64,000 nt of DNA from an uncultured Bacteroidia bacterium (GCA_902788095.1 CADAIT010000006.1:62001-126000), one strand, 5' to 3'. Shown: positions 26,003 through 34,886, numbered from the stretch's first letter. Notes: a model not told the origin generated them from the sequence alone. A program made the numbers and translations.

Positions 26003-26476
26003 TTAGTCCTTCGCCGGTTTGCGGGCGGAGTACATGATTTTAAGGGCGGAGCAGCGGCGCAGCTCCTGTTTTACATCGGAAACGATACCCATGCGGACGT
26101 CCTGGTCCACCTTGAGGTTCACGGTCATCAGGGACCGTTCCGCCTCGGACATGGCGTCACGCTCTGCGGCAATGAAGTCGCGGATGTCTGCTACAGTCTT
26201 GAAAGAGTCGTTGAGCTGGATACGGGCATCGGTACCGTACATGGCCTGATACTGCAGGGTAGGGGAACCGATGAGGATATTGGCGCTCAAGTCCTTTCTC
26301 TCCAATTTGGCAACCTCGGAGGCTACAGGCATGGTTACCTTCACCTTCTGCTCCGTTTCACGCATCTGCGTGGTTACCATAAAGAAGAACAGGAGCATGA
26401 AAACGATATCGGACAGGGAGTTCGATGATGCCTCCGGGACTTCCTTCTTATTACTGGAACTTCCAAATTTTGACAT
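26003..26476 (-). CDS. exbD: ExbD/TolR-family biopolymer transport protein (second copy)
   Basis: The 157-residue protein has one N-terminal membrane helix (LSDIVFMLLFFFMVTTQM) carrying the functional Asp (SDIVFMLLFF) that conducts protons in ExbD/TolR. The rest is a small periplasmic domain ending CSALKIMYSARKPAKD. It is the last of four genes ExbB-membrane protein-ExbD-ExbD, a layout common in Bacteroidota. These complexes energise TonB-dependent receptors such as the SusC proteins here. The terminator follows 22 nt after its stop. Confidence 0.9.
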   Translation of the reverse strand: MSKFGSSSNKKEVPEASSNSLSDIVFMLLFFFMVTTQMRETEQKVKVTMPVASEVAKLERKDLSANILIGSPTLQYQAMYGTDARIQLNDSFKTVADIRDFIAAERDAMSEAERSLMTVNLKVDQDVRMGIVSDVKQELRRCSALKIMYSARKPAKD

Positions 26477-26490
26477 AATTTTACCTCCTA

Positions 26491-27060
26491 TTATTTTTTA
26501 CCGGTATCCTTGGGTTCTGCCTCGGAAATGTTCTGAGGCACAGCCTTTTTAACAATGTCCTGCTCAGCTTCGGTGAGTTTGGAGAATTTTCTGCCGCCGA
26601 AGTTGGCTCTGGAGAAGTCGTCGCGGAGTTCGTTGACGGCCTTTACCAGCTCGTTCTGTACCTGGAGGTATGCCTGATAGCTGGTACCACGGTCGTTCTG
26701 CAGGGAGATGACGCCCTTGGAGACCATGTAGGTCTTGCCCTCAATTTCCTTGGCTTCCTTTTCCGGGAGGTTCGGGTCGTTGGCGGGGTTGGTCAGGAAC
26801 TCTTTGATTTTGTCTTTCAAGTATAAGATGTCCATGGGCTCGCTACCGGCAAACAGCTTATCGGCAGAGTTGATTCTGACGATGATGATGTTACGGCGGT
26901 TCACCTTCTGGTCCTGAACCTGATCGCTGTCAGGGATAGGGGGAAGGCGGCGCTGCAGACCGGACTGGTCCCCCATGGTGGTAGTCATGAGGAAGTAGCA
27001 CAGCAGCAGGAAAGCAATGTCAGCCGTAGAGCCGATTGTTGAGATTTTTCTTCTTGCCAT
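26491..27060 (-). CDS. exbD: ExbD/TolR-family biopolymer transport protein (first copy)
   Basis: The 189-residue protein starts MARRKISTIGSTADIAFLLL, where the membrane helix carries the proton-path Asp (TADIAFLLLCYFLMT). A longer periplasmic part follows, with the strand NRRNIIIVRINSADKLFAG typical of the ExbD fold and an insert around residues 85-115. The two ExbD copies differ in sequence and may form a heteromeric ring with ExbB. It starts 8 nt after the small membrane protein and ends 14 nt before the next ExbD. Confidence 0.92.
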   Translation of the reverse strand: MARRKISTIGSTADIAFLLLCYFLMTTTMGDQSGLQRRLPPIPDSDQVQDQKVNRRNIIIVRINSADKLFAGSEPMDILYLKDKIKEFLTNPANDPNLPEKEAKEIEGKTYMVSKGVISLQNDRGTSYQAYLQVQNELVKAVNELRDDFSRANFGGRKFSKLTEAEQDIVKKAVPQNISEAEPKDTGKK

Positions 27061-27068
27061 GGTGTCTC

Positions 27069-27515
27069 TTATTTTTTGCGGATGGCCATAATGACTTCAC
27101 CTGCGATAATCGAGAGGATGGCGAGGCCACCGACGATGTATGCGAGGTTGAGGATGGTGTCGGTCATTTTGAGCTCGGATGCGGTGGGAGGGATGGCTCC
27201 GGAGTATCCGATGGCCGGGCTGCCCGGGGAAATCAGATACACGATGCCGGCCAGGACGGCCGCACCAAGGACATAGATGCCGAGTTTAACAAGACTCTTG
27301 GGGTCGGTGGTGGCGCGGATGTAGATACCCACGCAAACCACGGCTGCGAGAGCGATGCCCAGAACGATGTATGCCCAGCGGAGGAGCAGATTCGTCGCAG
27401 CGCCGTCATTGGCCTCGAATCCCGTTAAGAAACCCCAGACCAGCACGCAGACGCTCAGGACCATGAGGACCCAGAGGACAATCTTGAAAATTTTAGCGTA
27501 TTTCTGGTTTTCCAT
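27069..27515 (-). CDS. conserved membrane protein of the ExbBD operon
   Basis: The 148-residue protein has four predicted membrane helices (VLWVLMVLSVCVLVWGFL, WAYIVLGIALAAVVCVGIYI, LGIYVLGAAVLAGIVYLI, IVGGLAILSIIAGEVIMAIR). It has no catalytic motif that I recognise. Proteins of this size and topology sit between ExbB and ExbD in many Bacteroidota, so an accessory role in the motor complex is likely but not shown by sequence. Confidence 0.8.
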   Translation of the reverse strand: MENQKYAKIFKIVLWVLMVLSVCVLVWGFLTGFEANDGAATNLLLRWAYIVLGIALAAVVCVGIYIRATTDPKSLVKLGIYVLGAAVLAGIVYLISPGSPAIGYSGAIPPTASELKMTDTILNLAYIVGGLAILSIIAGEVIMAIRKK

Positions 27516-27536
27516 TGTAATGTGGAATTTAAGGGA

Positions 27537-28331
27537 TTACTTATTCTTCTTGTTGTATTTTACCATGGCGTCCACGAAGCGGATGGAGGAGTCTTCCATG
27601 TCGATGGACAGAGCGTCAATCTTGGCAATGATGTAGTTGTAGAAGATCTGGAGGATCATGGCGACGATAAGACCACCCACAGTGGTGATAAGGGCCACCT
27701 TCATACCGCCGGCAACAACGTTCGGGGAGATATCACCGGCTGCCTGGATGGCGTCGAAGGCCTGGATCATACCGATAACGGTACCAAGGAATCCCAGGGA
27801 CGGGGCGATACTGATGAACAGGGACAGCCAGCTGAGGCCGTTCTCCATGAGGCTCATCTGAACACCGCCATAGGAAACGATGGTCTTCTCCACTACATCT
27901 ACGCCCTGGTCTGCGCGGAGCAGGCCCTGATAGAAGATGCTGGCCACGGGACCGCGGGTTTCACGGCATACTTTCTTGGCTTCTTCGATGCCGCCTTTCT
28001 CAAGAGCAGCTTCCACGGCTTCCAGGAGCTTGGTGGTGTTGGTCTTGGAGAATGCCAGGTACAGGATGCGCTCGATAGCGATGGCCATACCGAGGATGAG
28101 GCAGATGATAATCAGGGACATGAAGCCGGCACCACCTTCGATGAACTTGGTCTTCAGGGCCTGGTGGAGGGGAACTTCCTCACCGGAACCGGCGAACAGG
28201 TCCGTTACCTCTTCAGCCTCTTCTACCTGCTGGGCAGCGGCGGGGGCAGCGGCCTCGTCCTGAGCAGAAGCAATGTTTGCAGTGAAGGTCATGAGACCGG
28301 CGACTGCCAAAAACATGAAAAACTTTTTCAT
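27537..28331 (-). CDS. exbB: MotA/TolQ/ExbB-family proton channel protein
   Basis: The 264-residue protein starts with a cleavable signal peptide (MKKFFMFLAVAGLMTFTANIASA) and an acidic/alanine-rich segment, then three membrane helices of the ExbB fold. The first is AGFMSLIIICLILGMAIAIE; the later pair surrounds ISIAPSLGFLGTVIGMIQAF, which includes the conserved TVIGMI region, and LITTVGGLIVAMILQIFYNY. It forms the pentameric stator that with ExbD drives TonB. The signal peptide before helix 1 is a Bacteroidota variation absent from E. coli ExbB. It is the first gene of the operon; the ~100-base gap before it holds no clear consensus promoter. Confidence 0.93.
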   Translation of the reverse strand: MKKFFMFLAVAGLMTFTANIASAQDEAAAPAAAQQVEEAEEVTDLFAGSGEEVPLHQALKTKFIEGGAGFMSLIIICLILGMAIAIERILYLAFSKTNTTKLLEAVEAALEKGGIEEAKKVCRETRGPVASIFYQGLLRADQGVDVVEKTIVSYGGVQMSLMENGLSWLSLFISIAPSLGFLGTVIGMIQAFDAIQAAGDISPNVVAGGMKVALITTVGGLIVAMILQIFYNYIIAKIDALSIDMEDSSIRFVDAMVKYNKKNK

Positions 28332-28432
28332 AATCGTTTTTGTGTTGTTAGTTATTAAGTTGAATTAGTTAATGAATATAATTTTCTCTTTTGGTCGTGC
28401 AATTTAGGAATTTTTTTCCAAATAGCCAAAGT

Positions 28433-29464
28433 TTATTTGCTTATTTCGCCGCAGAGGTCCTTTTCGAGCATGGTCTTCACCCACTTGTTGTTGTCGCTCC
28501 GTCCCATCAGCGAGAAGAGTTTGCCCAGGGCGGCTTCGGTGGTTATATCGGCCCCGGAAAGGACTCCGGCATGCTTCAGGCTGGCTCCGGTGGCATATAA
28601 ATCCATGTTCACGGTGCCTGCGTTGCACTGCGTGACATTGAGCAGAATCTTCCCCTCGTCGCCTGCCTGCTTCACCAGGTCCAGGAACCAGGGCTTGGAC
28701 AGGGCGTTGCCGGAACCGTAGGTTTCGATGATGCAGGCGCGGGTGAGCGGGTCCGACACGACGGCGCGCATCACCTGCGGTGTCATGCCGGGATGCACTT
28801 TCAGGATGGATACGCGTGTGTCCAGCTTGGTTTGAACCCGCAGCTGGGCGTCCCAATATACCGGTTTGCGAATGACGTCCGTGTGGTACCGGATATTGAT
28901 TCCGGCTTCCGCCAGCGGCGGACAGTTGGGGGAGGCGAAGGCGTTGAAGGCCTCTGCGCTGTACTTGGTGGAGCGGTTGCCCCGCAGCAGCCTGGAGTCA
29001 AAGTAAATGCTCACCTCAGGAACCCGCGCATGCCCCTCATGGTCCTTTGCCGCGGCAATTTCCACGGCGGAAATCAGGTTTTCCTTGCCGTCGGTGCGCG
29101 GTACGCCGATGGGCAGCTGGCTTCCAGTGAAAACGACGGGCTTGGCCAGGCCTTCCAGCATGAAACTCAGGGCCGAAGCGCTGTAGGCCATGGTGTCCGT
29201 GCCATGCAGGATGACAAAACCGTCGAATTCCTCGTAGCGTTCGCTGATGAGCTGCGCCAGCTGCACCCAGATGGCCGGCTCCACGTCGGAGGAGTCTATG
29301 AGCGGATTGAAGGTATAGGATTCGATAAAAACGTCAAACTTGTTCAGTTCCGGCACTTCCTCCATGATTTGGCTGAAGTCGAAGGGCTTCAGGGTGCCGT
29401 CCTGCGGATCTTCCTTCATGCCGATGGTGCCGCCGGTGTAAATGATGAGAATGGACGATTTCAT
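28433..29464 (-). CDS. ansA: type I L-asparaginase (cytoplasmic)
   Basis: The 343-residue enzyme hydrolyses L-asparagine to aspartate and ammonia. It lacks a signal peptide and has the AnsA hallmarks. YTGGTIGMKED carries the first catalytic Thr. HGTDTMAYSASALSFML carries the Thr-Asp pair. KPVVFTGSQLPIG and the C-terminal ETYGSGNAL follow the type I pattern. Its start overlaps the tatD stop as ATGA, so it is expressed with tatD. Together with aspartase elsewhere in the window it fits fermentative use of asparagine/aspartate feeding fumarate. Confidence 0.93.
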   Translation of the reverse strand: MKSSILIIYTGGTIGMKEDPQDGTLKPFDFSQIMEEVPELNKFDVFIESYTFNPLIDSSDVEPAIWVQLAQLISERYEEFDGFVILHGTDTMAYSASALSFMLEGLAKPVVFTGSQLPIGVPRTDGKENLISAVEIAAAKDHEGHARVPEVSIYFDSRLLRGNRSTKYSAEAFNAFASPNCPPLAEAGINIRYHTDVIRKPVYWDAQLRVQTKLDTRVSILKVHPGMTPQVMRAVVSDPLTRACIIETYGSGNALSKPWFLDLVKQAGDEGKILLNVTQCNAGTVNMDLYATGASLKHAGVLSGADITTEAALGKLFSLMGRSDNNKWVKTMLEKDLCGEISK

Positions 29465-30345
29465 AGGTTAAACAGTCGTATAGCGTTATCTGTGGTAATG
29501 GCTTCCGTTTCTTCGAGGCTGATTCCCTTGACCTCGGCCAGCTTTGCGGCGATGAGCGGCAGGTAGGCGCTCTCGTTGCGCTTCCCGCGGTAGGGAGCGG
29601 GGGCCAGATAGGGAGCGTCGGTCTCCAGAAGGATATGCTTCATGGGGATGCGGGCCACGGTGGAGGGCAGGGAAGCGTTCTTGAAGGTGAGCACCCCGCC
29701 GATTCCCACGGAAAAATCGCCGCTCCTGTTGGCCCGTTCATATATTTCATAGCTGCCCGAAAAGCAGTGCAGGTTGCCCCTGAGGTGCAGGTGTCGGCAG
29801 TCTTCCAGTACGGCAAAAAAATCCTCCCAGGCGTCTCTCATGTGGATATTCACCGGCAAATCCAACTTGGCGGCCAGTTCGAACTGCAGCCGCAGCACCT
29901 CCTGCTGCTCCTTCGCGTATTCCTTCCCTTCATGGTAATCCAGGCCGATTTCGCCAATGGCGGTAAACGCCATTGGCTTTAAACCCGTTTCACTCTCTGG
30001 GGGCCTAATCCCCCAGACCCCCTGGGTCGCTTCGCTCCGAGGTGCTACATCCGACCTTTCTGTCATTCCGAGCGAAGCCGGGGAATCTCCTGCCGCGATG
30101 CGGTACACCTGGTCCAGTTCCTCCTTCCAGTTCTCCGTGGTCACCGAGCCGGGATACAGCCCCAGCATCTGGTACAACACCCCCGGATGGCGCAGGCCGA
30201 CCGCCCACATGTCCGGACGTTCGCGGCTGTCCACATCGGCCTGAATCATTTTCCCCACGCCGGCGTCCAACGCACGCTGAATGGCCGCATCCGCATCCGG
30301 GAGCAGCCACTCATCGTAAAAGTGCGTATGGGTATCCACGAACAT
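29461..30345 (-). CDS. tatD: TatD-family metal-dependent hydrolase with an in-frame repeat insert
   Basis: The 294-residue protein is a TatD DNase (usually near 255-265 residues). It has DTHTHFYDEW with the metal-binding HxH, GEIGLDYHEG (Glu metal ligand), NIHMRDAWED, LHCFSGSYE and LLETDAPYLAP at the end. About 41 residues after position 84 (GDSPASLGMTERSDVAPRSE to PPESETGLKPM) break the alpha/beta barrel between the first helical region and GEIGLDYH. They match a dispersed palindromic repeat rather than TatD sequence. All catalytic blocks survive, so the enzyme may still work. It lies 63 nt after dprA with its own TATATTTG box (30351-30358) only 5 nt before the ATG. Confidence 0.92.
   Translation of the reverse strand: MFVDTHTHFYDEWLLPDADAAIQRALDAGVGKMIQADVDSRERPDMWAVGLRHPGVLYQMLGLYPGSVTTENWKEELDQVYRIAAGDSPASLGMTERSDVAPRSEATQGVWGIRPPESETGLKPMAFTAIGEIGLDYHEGKEYAKEQQEVLRLQFELAAKLDLPVNIHMRDAWEDFFAVLEDCRHLHLRGNLHCFSGSYEIYERANRSGDFSVGIGGVLTFKNASLPSTVARIPMKHILLETDAPYLAPAPYRGKRNESAYLPLIAAKLAEVKGISLEETEAITTDNAIRLFNL
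29971..30093 (-). repeat. palindromic dispersed repeat inserted in frame in tatD
   Basis: This ~123-bp segment contains a 7-bp perfect hairpin (CTGGGGG/CCCCCAG) and a copy of the TGTCATTCCGAGCGAAGC motif also found at 34860 and 46221. It keeps the frame and adds 41 codons. The same boundary separates typical TatD sequence on both sides. Confidence 0.75.
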
Positions 30346-30408
30346 ACCTACAAATATACGAAATTTTTTTTGCGAGGTCTCATGTCGCAGTCCGGACTTC
30401 GCCCGTTC

Positions 30409-31566
30409 TCATTCCCAGCCGGGTGCGACGGAGCAGCGCCGGAGCAGGTCCGTGCGCAGGAAGCCCGCCGCTTCCAGCGTGCCCACGGCCGTCATGGTCC
30501 CGGCAAAAGGCAGCTGCAGCAGGGCCGACAGCTCCTCTACCGTCACGCCGCGGTTCTGCTGCACGGCCAGGCCTGCTGCGGTTTCGTCGGCATCGGCGCC
30601 GAAGCGTTGCACCAGGGCGTTCCTGAGCCTTTCGGCCCCGTTTTTCCGGGAACCGCCTTCGCCGCGCCGGGTCCCGCCCAGTCCCAGCCGGGCCGCCAGG
30701 TCTTCCGGCGTGGTGATGATTTCGGCCATGTTTTCGCGCACGAGGGAGTTGCAGCCGGCGCTGCGTAGGTCGTCGGCCCTGCCGGGGAGGGCATATACGT
30801 CGCGTCCGTACTCCACGGCATAGCGGGCGGTCATGAGCGAACCGCCTTTGGTTTTGGATTCCACCACGACGACGGCCCGCACCAGCGCGGCGATAATCCG
30901 GTTCCGGCGCAGGAAATTCAGCGCTACCGGCGCCGTGCCCGCAGGGTAGTCGGTCACCAGGCCGCAGCCGGGCGTCGCAATCATCTGCATGGCCAGGCGT
31001 TCATGCTGCCAGGGATAGACCTTCTCAATGCCTGTGGGCAGGACGCCGATGGTCGTCAGACCACATTCCAGGGCCGTCTGGTGCGCGATTCCGTCGGCCC
31101 CGAGCGCCATGCCGCTCACGATGCAGGGCCGTATCCGGGCGCGTGCCATCCCTTCCACCAGCTTCCGGCACCAGCTCCGCCCGTACGGACTCAAATCCCG
31201 CGTGCCCACGACGCCCACCATGGGGTGAAGCGTGAAAATCTGCGCAGGCGGCGTGCTGCCGTTCAGATAGATGCCTAGCGGCGGGTCCGGTATTTCCCGC
31301 AGCGGGGCGGGGTAATCCTCGTCCGAAATCCCCAGGAAGCGGAATCCTTTCCCGCGGATACGTTCCAGTTCGCCGGCCGCCCAGTCCAGCATGGCCGGGA
31401 CCAGCTGTTCCGCCAGTTCCGGATGTCCCGGCACCGGCAGGTCGCGCCGGTCAAAAACGGCCGAGGCACTGCCGGCCGCCTCCATCAGGTCCATCGCCAG
31501 CCGCGGGTGATAGCCGAAAATTTTGTTCAGCGCGCACAGCGCCACTTGCTCGTCATACCTTGTCAT
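30409..31566 (-). CDS. dprA: DNA-processing protein DprA
   Basis: About 385 residues. I use the ATG at 31566 (MTRYDEQVALCALNKIFGY), six codons inside the longest frame. DprA/Smf loads RecA on incoming single-stranded DNA during transformation. The Rossmann-like core is clear: VGVVGTRDLSPYGRSWC, SGMALGADGIAHQTAL and PAGTAPVALNFLRRNRIIAAL, then SKTKGGSLMTARYA and LPGRADDLRSAGCN. The C-terminal ~60 residues form a winged-helix (VTVEELSALLQLPFAGTMTA). It is followed by tatD and ansA. It does not by itself show that the organism is naturally competent. Confidence 0.93.
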   Translation of the reverse strand: MTRYDEQVALCALNKIFGYHPRLAMDLMEAAGSASAVFDRRDLPVPGHPELAEQLVPAMLDWAAGELERIRGKGFRFLGISDEDYPAPLREIPDPPLGIYLNGSTPPAQIFTLHPMVGVVGTRDLSPYGRSWCRKLVEGMARARIRPCIVSGMALGADGIAHQTALECGLTTIGVLPTGIEKVYPWQHERLAMQMIATPGCGLVTDYPAGTAPVALNFLRRNRIIAALVRAVVVVESKTKGGSLMTARYAVEYGRDVYALPGRADDLRSAGCNSLVRENMAEIITTPEDLAARLGLGGTRRGEGGSRKNGAERLRNALVQRFGADADETAAGLAVQQNRGVTVEELSALLQLPFAGTMTAVGTLEAAGFLRTDLLRRCSVAPGWE

Positions 31567-31599
31567 GCAGCGAAAGTAGCGCAATAAAACGAAAAACAG

Positions 31600-31621
31600 C
31601 GCAATCGTAAAAAAGATTGCG
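31600..31621 (-). terminator. possible hairpin terminator after queA
   Basis: A 7-bp stem (CGCAATC/GATTGCG) with an 8-nt loop is followed on the minus strand by a T-rich run. It lies 47 nt after the queA stop. The stem is short, so I hold it only as a possible terminator. Confidence 0.4.
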
Positions 31622-31668
31622 TTGTTTCACATGTTTTTTTGCTGTTTCTACCGATTCGGTAAAAAAAA

Positions 31669-32718
31669 CTACACGATGAGCAGGGCGTCTCCGTAAGGGC
31701 CGAACTTGTATCCTTCCTTCAGCGCTTCTTCGTACGCGGCCATTACCGGCTTGTAACCGCCGAAGGCTGCAACGCTCATGAGCATGGTGCTTTGCGGCAG
31801 GTGGAAATTGGATACGATGGCATCCGGCACGGAATAGTCGTACGGGGGGAAGATGAACTTGTTGGTCCAGCCGTCGAAGGCGTTTACCTCGTGCGTGGTG
31901 GTCACGTAGGTTTCCAGGCCGCGCATGACGGTGGCGCCGATGGCGCATACCTTTTTCCCGGAGCGCTTGGCCCGGTTGATGACGGCGGCGGCGTCCTCCG
32001 GGATGATGAGGCGTTCGGAGTCCATCCGGTGCTTGGAGAGGTCTTCCACATCTACGCTGCGGAAGTGGCCGATACCCATGTGTACGGTAATGAAAGCCTT
32101 TTCGATGTCCTTCAGAATCATGCGGTTGAAGAGTTCGCGGCTGAAGTGCAGGCCGGCGGCGGGAGCGCTGACGGCGCCCTCGTGCGCGGCAAAGATGGTC
32201 TGGTAGTTCTCGACGTCCTCCGGAGTGGTCTTTTCTTTCACCCATTCCGGGACATACGGCTCGCCCAGGGCGTACAGGGCCTCCTTGAAGTCCTCGTACG
32301 GACCGTCGAAGAGAAAACGCAGGGTACGGCCGCGGGAAGTGGTGTTGTCAATCACCTCCGCCACCATGGATTCGTCTTCACCGAAGTACAGCTTGTTGCC
32401 GATACGGATTTTGCGCGCAGGGTCCACGATGACATCCCACAGGCGCTGCTCCCGGTTGAGCTCACGGAGCAGGAGCACCATGATATCGGCACCGGTTTTC
32501 TCCTTTTTCCCGTACAGGCGTGCGGGGAAGACCTTGGTATCGTTGAGGACGAAAACATCCCCTTTCCCGAAGTAGTCGATGATGTCCTTGAAGAGCCGAT
32601 GCTCAATGTCGCCGGTGTTTTTGTGAAGGACCATCAGACGGGCTTCGTCCCGCCAGCGGGGAGGGTCCTGTGCAATCCGATCCATGGGGAGATCGAAGTT
32701 GAATTGTGAAAGTTTCAT
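31669..32718 (-). CDS. queA: S-adenosylmethionine:tRNA ribosyltransferase-isomerase
   Basis: The 349-residue enzyme transfers the ribosyl part of S-adenosylmethionine to 7-aminomethyl-deazaguanine in tRNA, giving epoxyqueuosine. The start MKLSQFNFDLPMDRIAQDPP is canonical for QueA; the open frame extends further upstream but only into non-matching sequence. Typical blocks are FVLNDTKVFPARLYG, VPEWVKEKTTPEDVENYQTI, AVSAPAAGLHFSRELFNRM, HMGIGHFRSV and FHLPQSTMLMSVAAF. It is in line with the TPR gene 52 nt upstream but may have its own promoter. Other queuosine genes are not in this window. Confidence 0.95.
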   Translation of the reverse strand: MKLSQFNFDLPMDRIAQDPPRWRDEARLMVLHKNTGDIEHRLFKDIIDYFGKGDVFVLNDTKVFPARLYGKKEKTGADIMVLLLRELNREQRLWDVIVDPARKIRIGNKLYFGEDESMVAEVIDNTTSRGRTLRFLFDGPYEDFKEALYALGEPYVPEWVKEKTTPEDVENYQTIFAAHEGAVSAPAAGLHFSRELFNRMILKDIEKAFITVHMGIGHFRSVDVEDLSKHRMDSERLIIPEDAAAVINRAKRSGKKVCAIGATVMRGLETYVTTTHEVNAFDGWTNKFIFPPYDYSVPDAIVSNFHLPQSTMLMSVAAFGGYKPVMAAYEEALKEGYKFGPYGDALLIV

Positions 32719-32770
32719 TAGATCCGTTGTTACGATACTATTATAATACGGATGTTTTTGGAAAATAGTT

Positions 32771-33700
32771 TCACTTCTTTCGCTGATAAGCATCCAGGCG
32801 GGCCTGGGCGCTGGCGCGGTCCGTTTCCGTTTCTCCATGGACGGCCATCAGGGCCAGGTACTTCTTCTCCGTCTTGATATCTTTGGCGCTGCGGGCCATC
32901 AGCAGACAGTTCTTGAGGGCGGTCATGTCGCCGGGGTGCTTCTTGAGCACCTGGTCGTAATACTTCCGGGCCATCTTGTTGTTTTTATTCACCAGGTAGT
33001 AAGACCCCAGGTTGTCCAGATACAGGGGATTGTCCTTGCTGTAGGTGAGCAGATGCTCCGACAGGGCCTTGAACGCCTCCAGGGATACCGGCGAGTTAAT
33101 CCGGAACAGGGCGGCACAGTAGTCCTGCATGATGGCCTCGAACTGCTCCGGCGTCACCTTCCCCAGCTGCTCGTGCTCCCAGTCCGGTTTGCGCGTATAA
33201 TGGAAGGTGGCCAGCGACTTGAGCTCCTGCAGCGTCATGTCCGGACTTTCCTTTTCGTAGGCCAGCAGGGCGTTGATTTTGTACATCCGCCAGTCCAGGC
33301 GGTGCTGGGCGGTGGCGATGGCTTTCCCGATGGCGGCGTTGGCATCGGCAAACAGGGCGTCGTCGTAGTCCGTTACCTCAAAATAGTTCACCTTATTGCC
33401 CAGGGAGTCTTTCATGGGAACGAGCGGCGGATTGCCCAGATAGCGGTCGCGGTCCATCGGAACCACCCGGGTCTGCCGGCTGCGGGCAAAACAGAAGGAG
33501 AAACGGGCCAGCATCTGGTTCGGGTCCTCCGGCCAGGCGGCTTCCCACTTGTTCAGCAGCGTTTCTATGCCCAGTCCGTCGGCTCCCACGCGTTCCACAA
33601 GATTGTTGTAGCGGCGCAGGAATTCCTCCTTGGAATCCTGGGCGCGCAAAGGCACCAGGCACATAAGTCCCAGCACGACAAGAAGTATTCTTTTTTTCAT
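32771..33700 (-). CDS. secreted tetratricopeptide-repeat protein
   Basis: The 309-residue protein has a signal peptide (MKKRILLVVLGLMCLVPLRA, cut before QDSKEEF). The ATG at 33700 overlaps the stop of the methyltransferase gene (ATGA), which fixes the start. The body is helical and has TPR-like repeats, clearest near the C-terminus (PLYLDNLGSYYLVNKNNKMA and KYYDQVLKKHPGDMTALKNC). TPR proteins scaffold other proteins, here in the periplasm. No enzyme motif is visible. It may serve an envelope complex, but neighbours give no strong clue. Confidence 0.8.
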   Translation of the reverse strand: MKKRILLVVLGLMCLVPLRAQDSKEEFLRRYNNLVERVGADGLGIETLLNKWEAAWPEDPNQMLARFSFCFARSRQTRVVPMDRDRYLGNPPLVPMKDSLGNKVNYFEVTDYDDALFADANAAIGKAIATAQHRLDWRMYKINALLAYEKESPDMTLQELKSLATFHYTRKPDWEHEQLGKVTPEQFEAIMQDYCAALFRINSPVSLEAFKALSEHLLTYSKDNPLYLDNLGSYYLVNKNNKMARKYYDQVLKKHPGDMTALKNCLLMARSAKDIKTEKKYLALMAVHGETETDRASAQARLDAYQRKK

Positions 33701-34851
33701 CGGATATCCATTCTGATTCGTTTGGCTTTGGGATAGAGGTTGTTGCAGCGCTTCCCCAGATTTTTGGCCGGACCCAGCGGAAGGCCTTGATAGCAAATGG
33801 TGAGCGGGCCGGCGGGAGCATCGGCCGGCAGGACCAGGGCGTCGCCGTGCAAGTAGCGCAGGGCGGTCTCCCGGTCCACGTCCCAGCGGGGGAGCGCCTC
33901 CGGAGCGGCGAGGCTTGCCGCCCGGAACAGGGCGAACGGGTCGCCGGTGCGGATATCGTCCGCTTCCGCGTGCTTGCGCAGGACGGCGGCGTATTGTCCC
34001 TCCCCGGGGACCAGTCCCGGCAGCATGGCATAGCCGTGGCGCGTGGCGACGGCAGGGGTGGCGTCGGCCAATACAGGGACGATGTCCGCTCCCAGTTCTT
34101 CCGCGGCCCAGGCTACGGTGTCGTCGTTTTCGAGGTGATTGAAGGTGCAGGTGGAGTAGAGCAGCCAGCCGCCCGGTTTGAGCGCGGGCCAGATGTCACG
34201 CAGGATGCGCCGGGAACGGGCTGCACAGAATGTCACGGTCTGCGGCGACCATTCCGCCGCCGCCTGCGCGTCTTTGCGGAACATCCCTTCGCCGGAGCAG
34301 GGGACATCGGCCACGATGACGTCGAACAGGGCTTGCGTGCCGAAGGCCGACGGATCCCGCGAAACGGTCCCGACGCGCGTGTCCCCCCAGCTTTCCACAT
34401 TGCTGCGGAGCAGGCTGTAACGGGCGCGCATCACCTCGTTGGAAAGCAGCGTGAAACGGTCCCCGAAACGTTCCCGGAGCGATGCCGCCAGGTCGGTGGT
34501 TTTTCCGCCGGGCGCCGCGCACAGGTCCAGCACCGTGGCGCCTTCCCGAAGCGGAAGCCGGCGGAACACATGGCCCACGAACATGGCCGATGTGTCCTGT
34601 ACGTAATAGGCGCCGGCATGGAACAGCGGGTCCAGGGTGAAGACCGGCCGTTCCTTGAGGAGGTACCCGTATGGACTCCAGGCCACCGGCACGGCATCCG
34701 GGAAAGGGCAGGTGCGCAGTTTGGACGGGTTCAGGCGGATAGAAACGGAAGGCGCCGCCTGCAGTGCTTCCAGCACCGTGGCGGCCCGCTCCGCACCCAC
34801 CGACGCGGTGAGCAGCGCTTGAAATCCATCCGGAAAACCTGTCATGGGCAC
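33697..34851 (-). CDS. rsmF: rRNA cytosine-C5 methyltransferase (RsmF/Nop2-Sun family)
   Basis: The 384-residue enzyme methylates cytosine in 16S rRNA using S-adenosylmethionine. VLDLCAAPGGKTTDLAASL is the SAM-binding block. DVPCSGEGMFRKD carries one of the two catalytic cysteines, and LYSTCTFNHLENDDTV carries the other. The C-terminal ~100 residues (ending NLYPKAKRIRMDIR) look like the RNA-binding extension of RsmF-type enzymes. Its last bases overlap the TPR gene start. A dispersed repeat sits immediately before the gene. The target base (C1407 in E. coli) is assumed from family, not seen. Confidence 0.9.
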   Translation of the reverse strand: MPMTGFPDGFQALLTASVGAERAATVLEALQAAPSVSIRLNPSKLRTCPFPDAVPVAWSPYGYLLKERPVFTLDPLFHAGAYYVQDTSAMFVGHVFRRLPLREGATVLDLCAAPGGKTTDLAASLRERFGDRFTLLSNEVMRARYSLLRSNVESWGDTRVGTVSRDPSAFGTQALFDVIVADVPCSGEGMFRKDAQAAAEWSPQTVTFCAARSRRILRDIWPALKPGGWLLYSTCTFNHLENDDTVAWAAEELGADIVPVLADATPAVATRHGYAMLPGLVPGEGQYAAVLRKHAEADDIRTGDPFALFRAASLAAPEALPRWDVDRETALRYLHGDALVLPADAPAGPLTICYQGLPLGPAKNLGKRCNNLYPKAKRIRMDIR

Positions 34852-34859
34852 AAGTGTGT

Positions 34860-34886
34860 TGTCATTCCGAGCGCAGCGAAGAATCT
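34860..34886. repeat. short dispersed repeat (TGTCATTCCGAGCGCAGCGA type)
   Basis: This 27-bp copy fills most of the gap between the SRPBCC gene and the methyltransferase gene and overlaps the SRPBCC stop codon (34885-34887). It closely matches copies at 30061 (inside tatD) and 46221. Confidence 0.7.
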
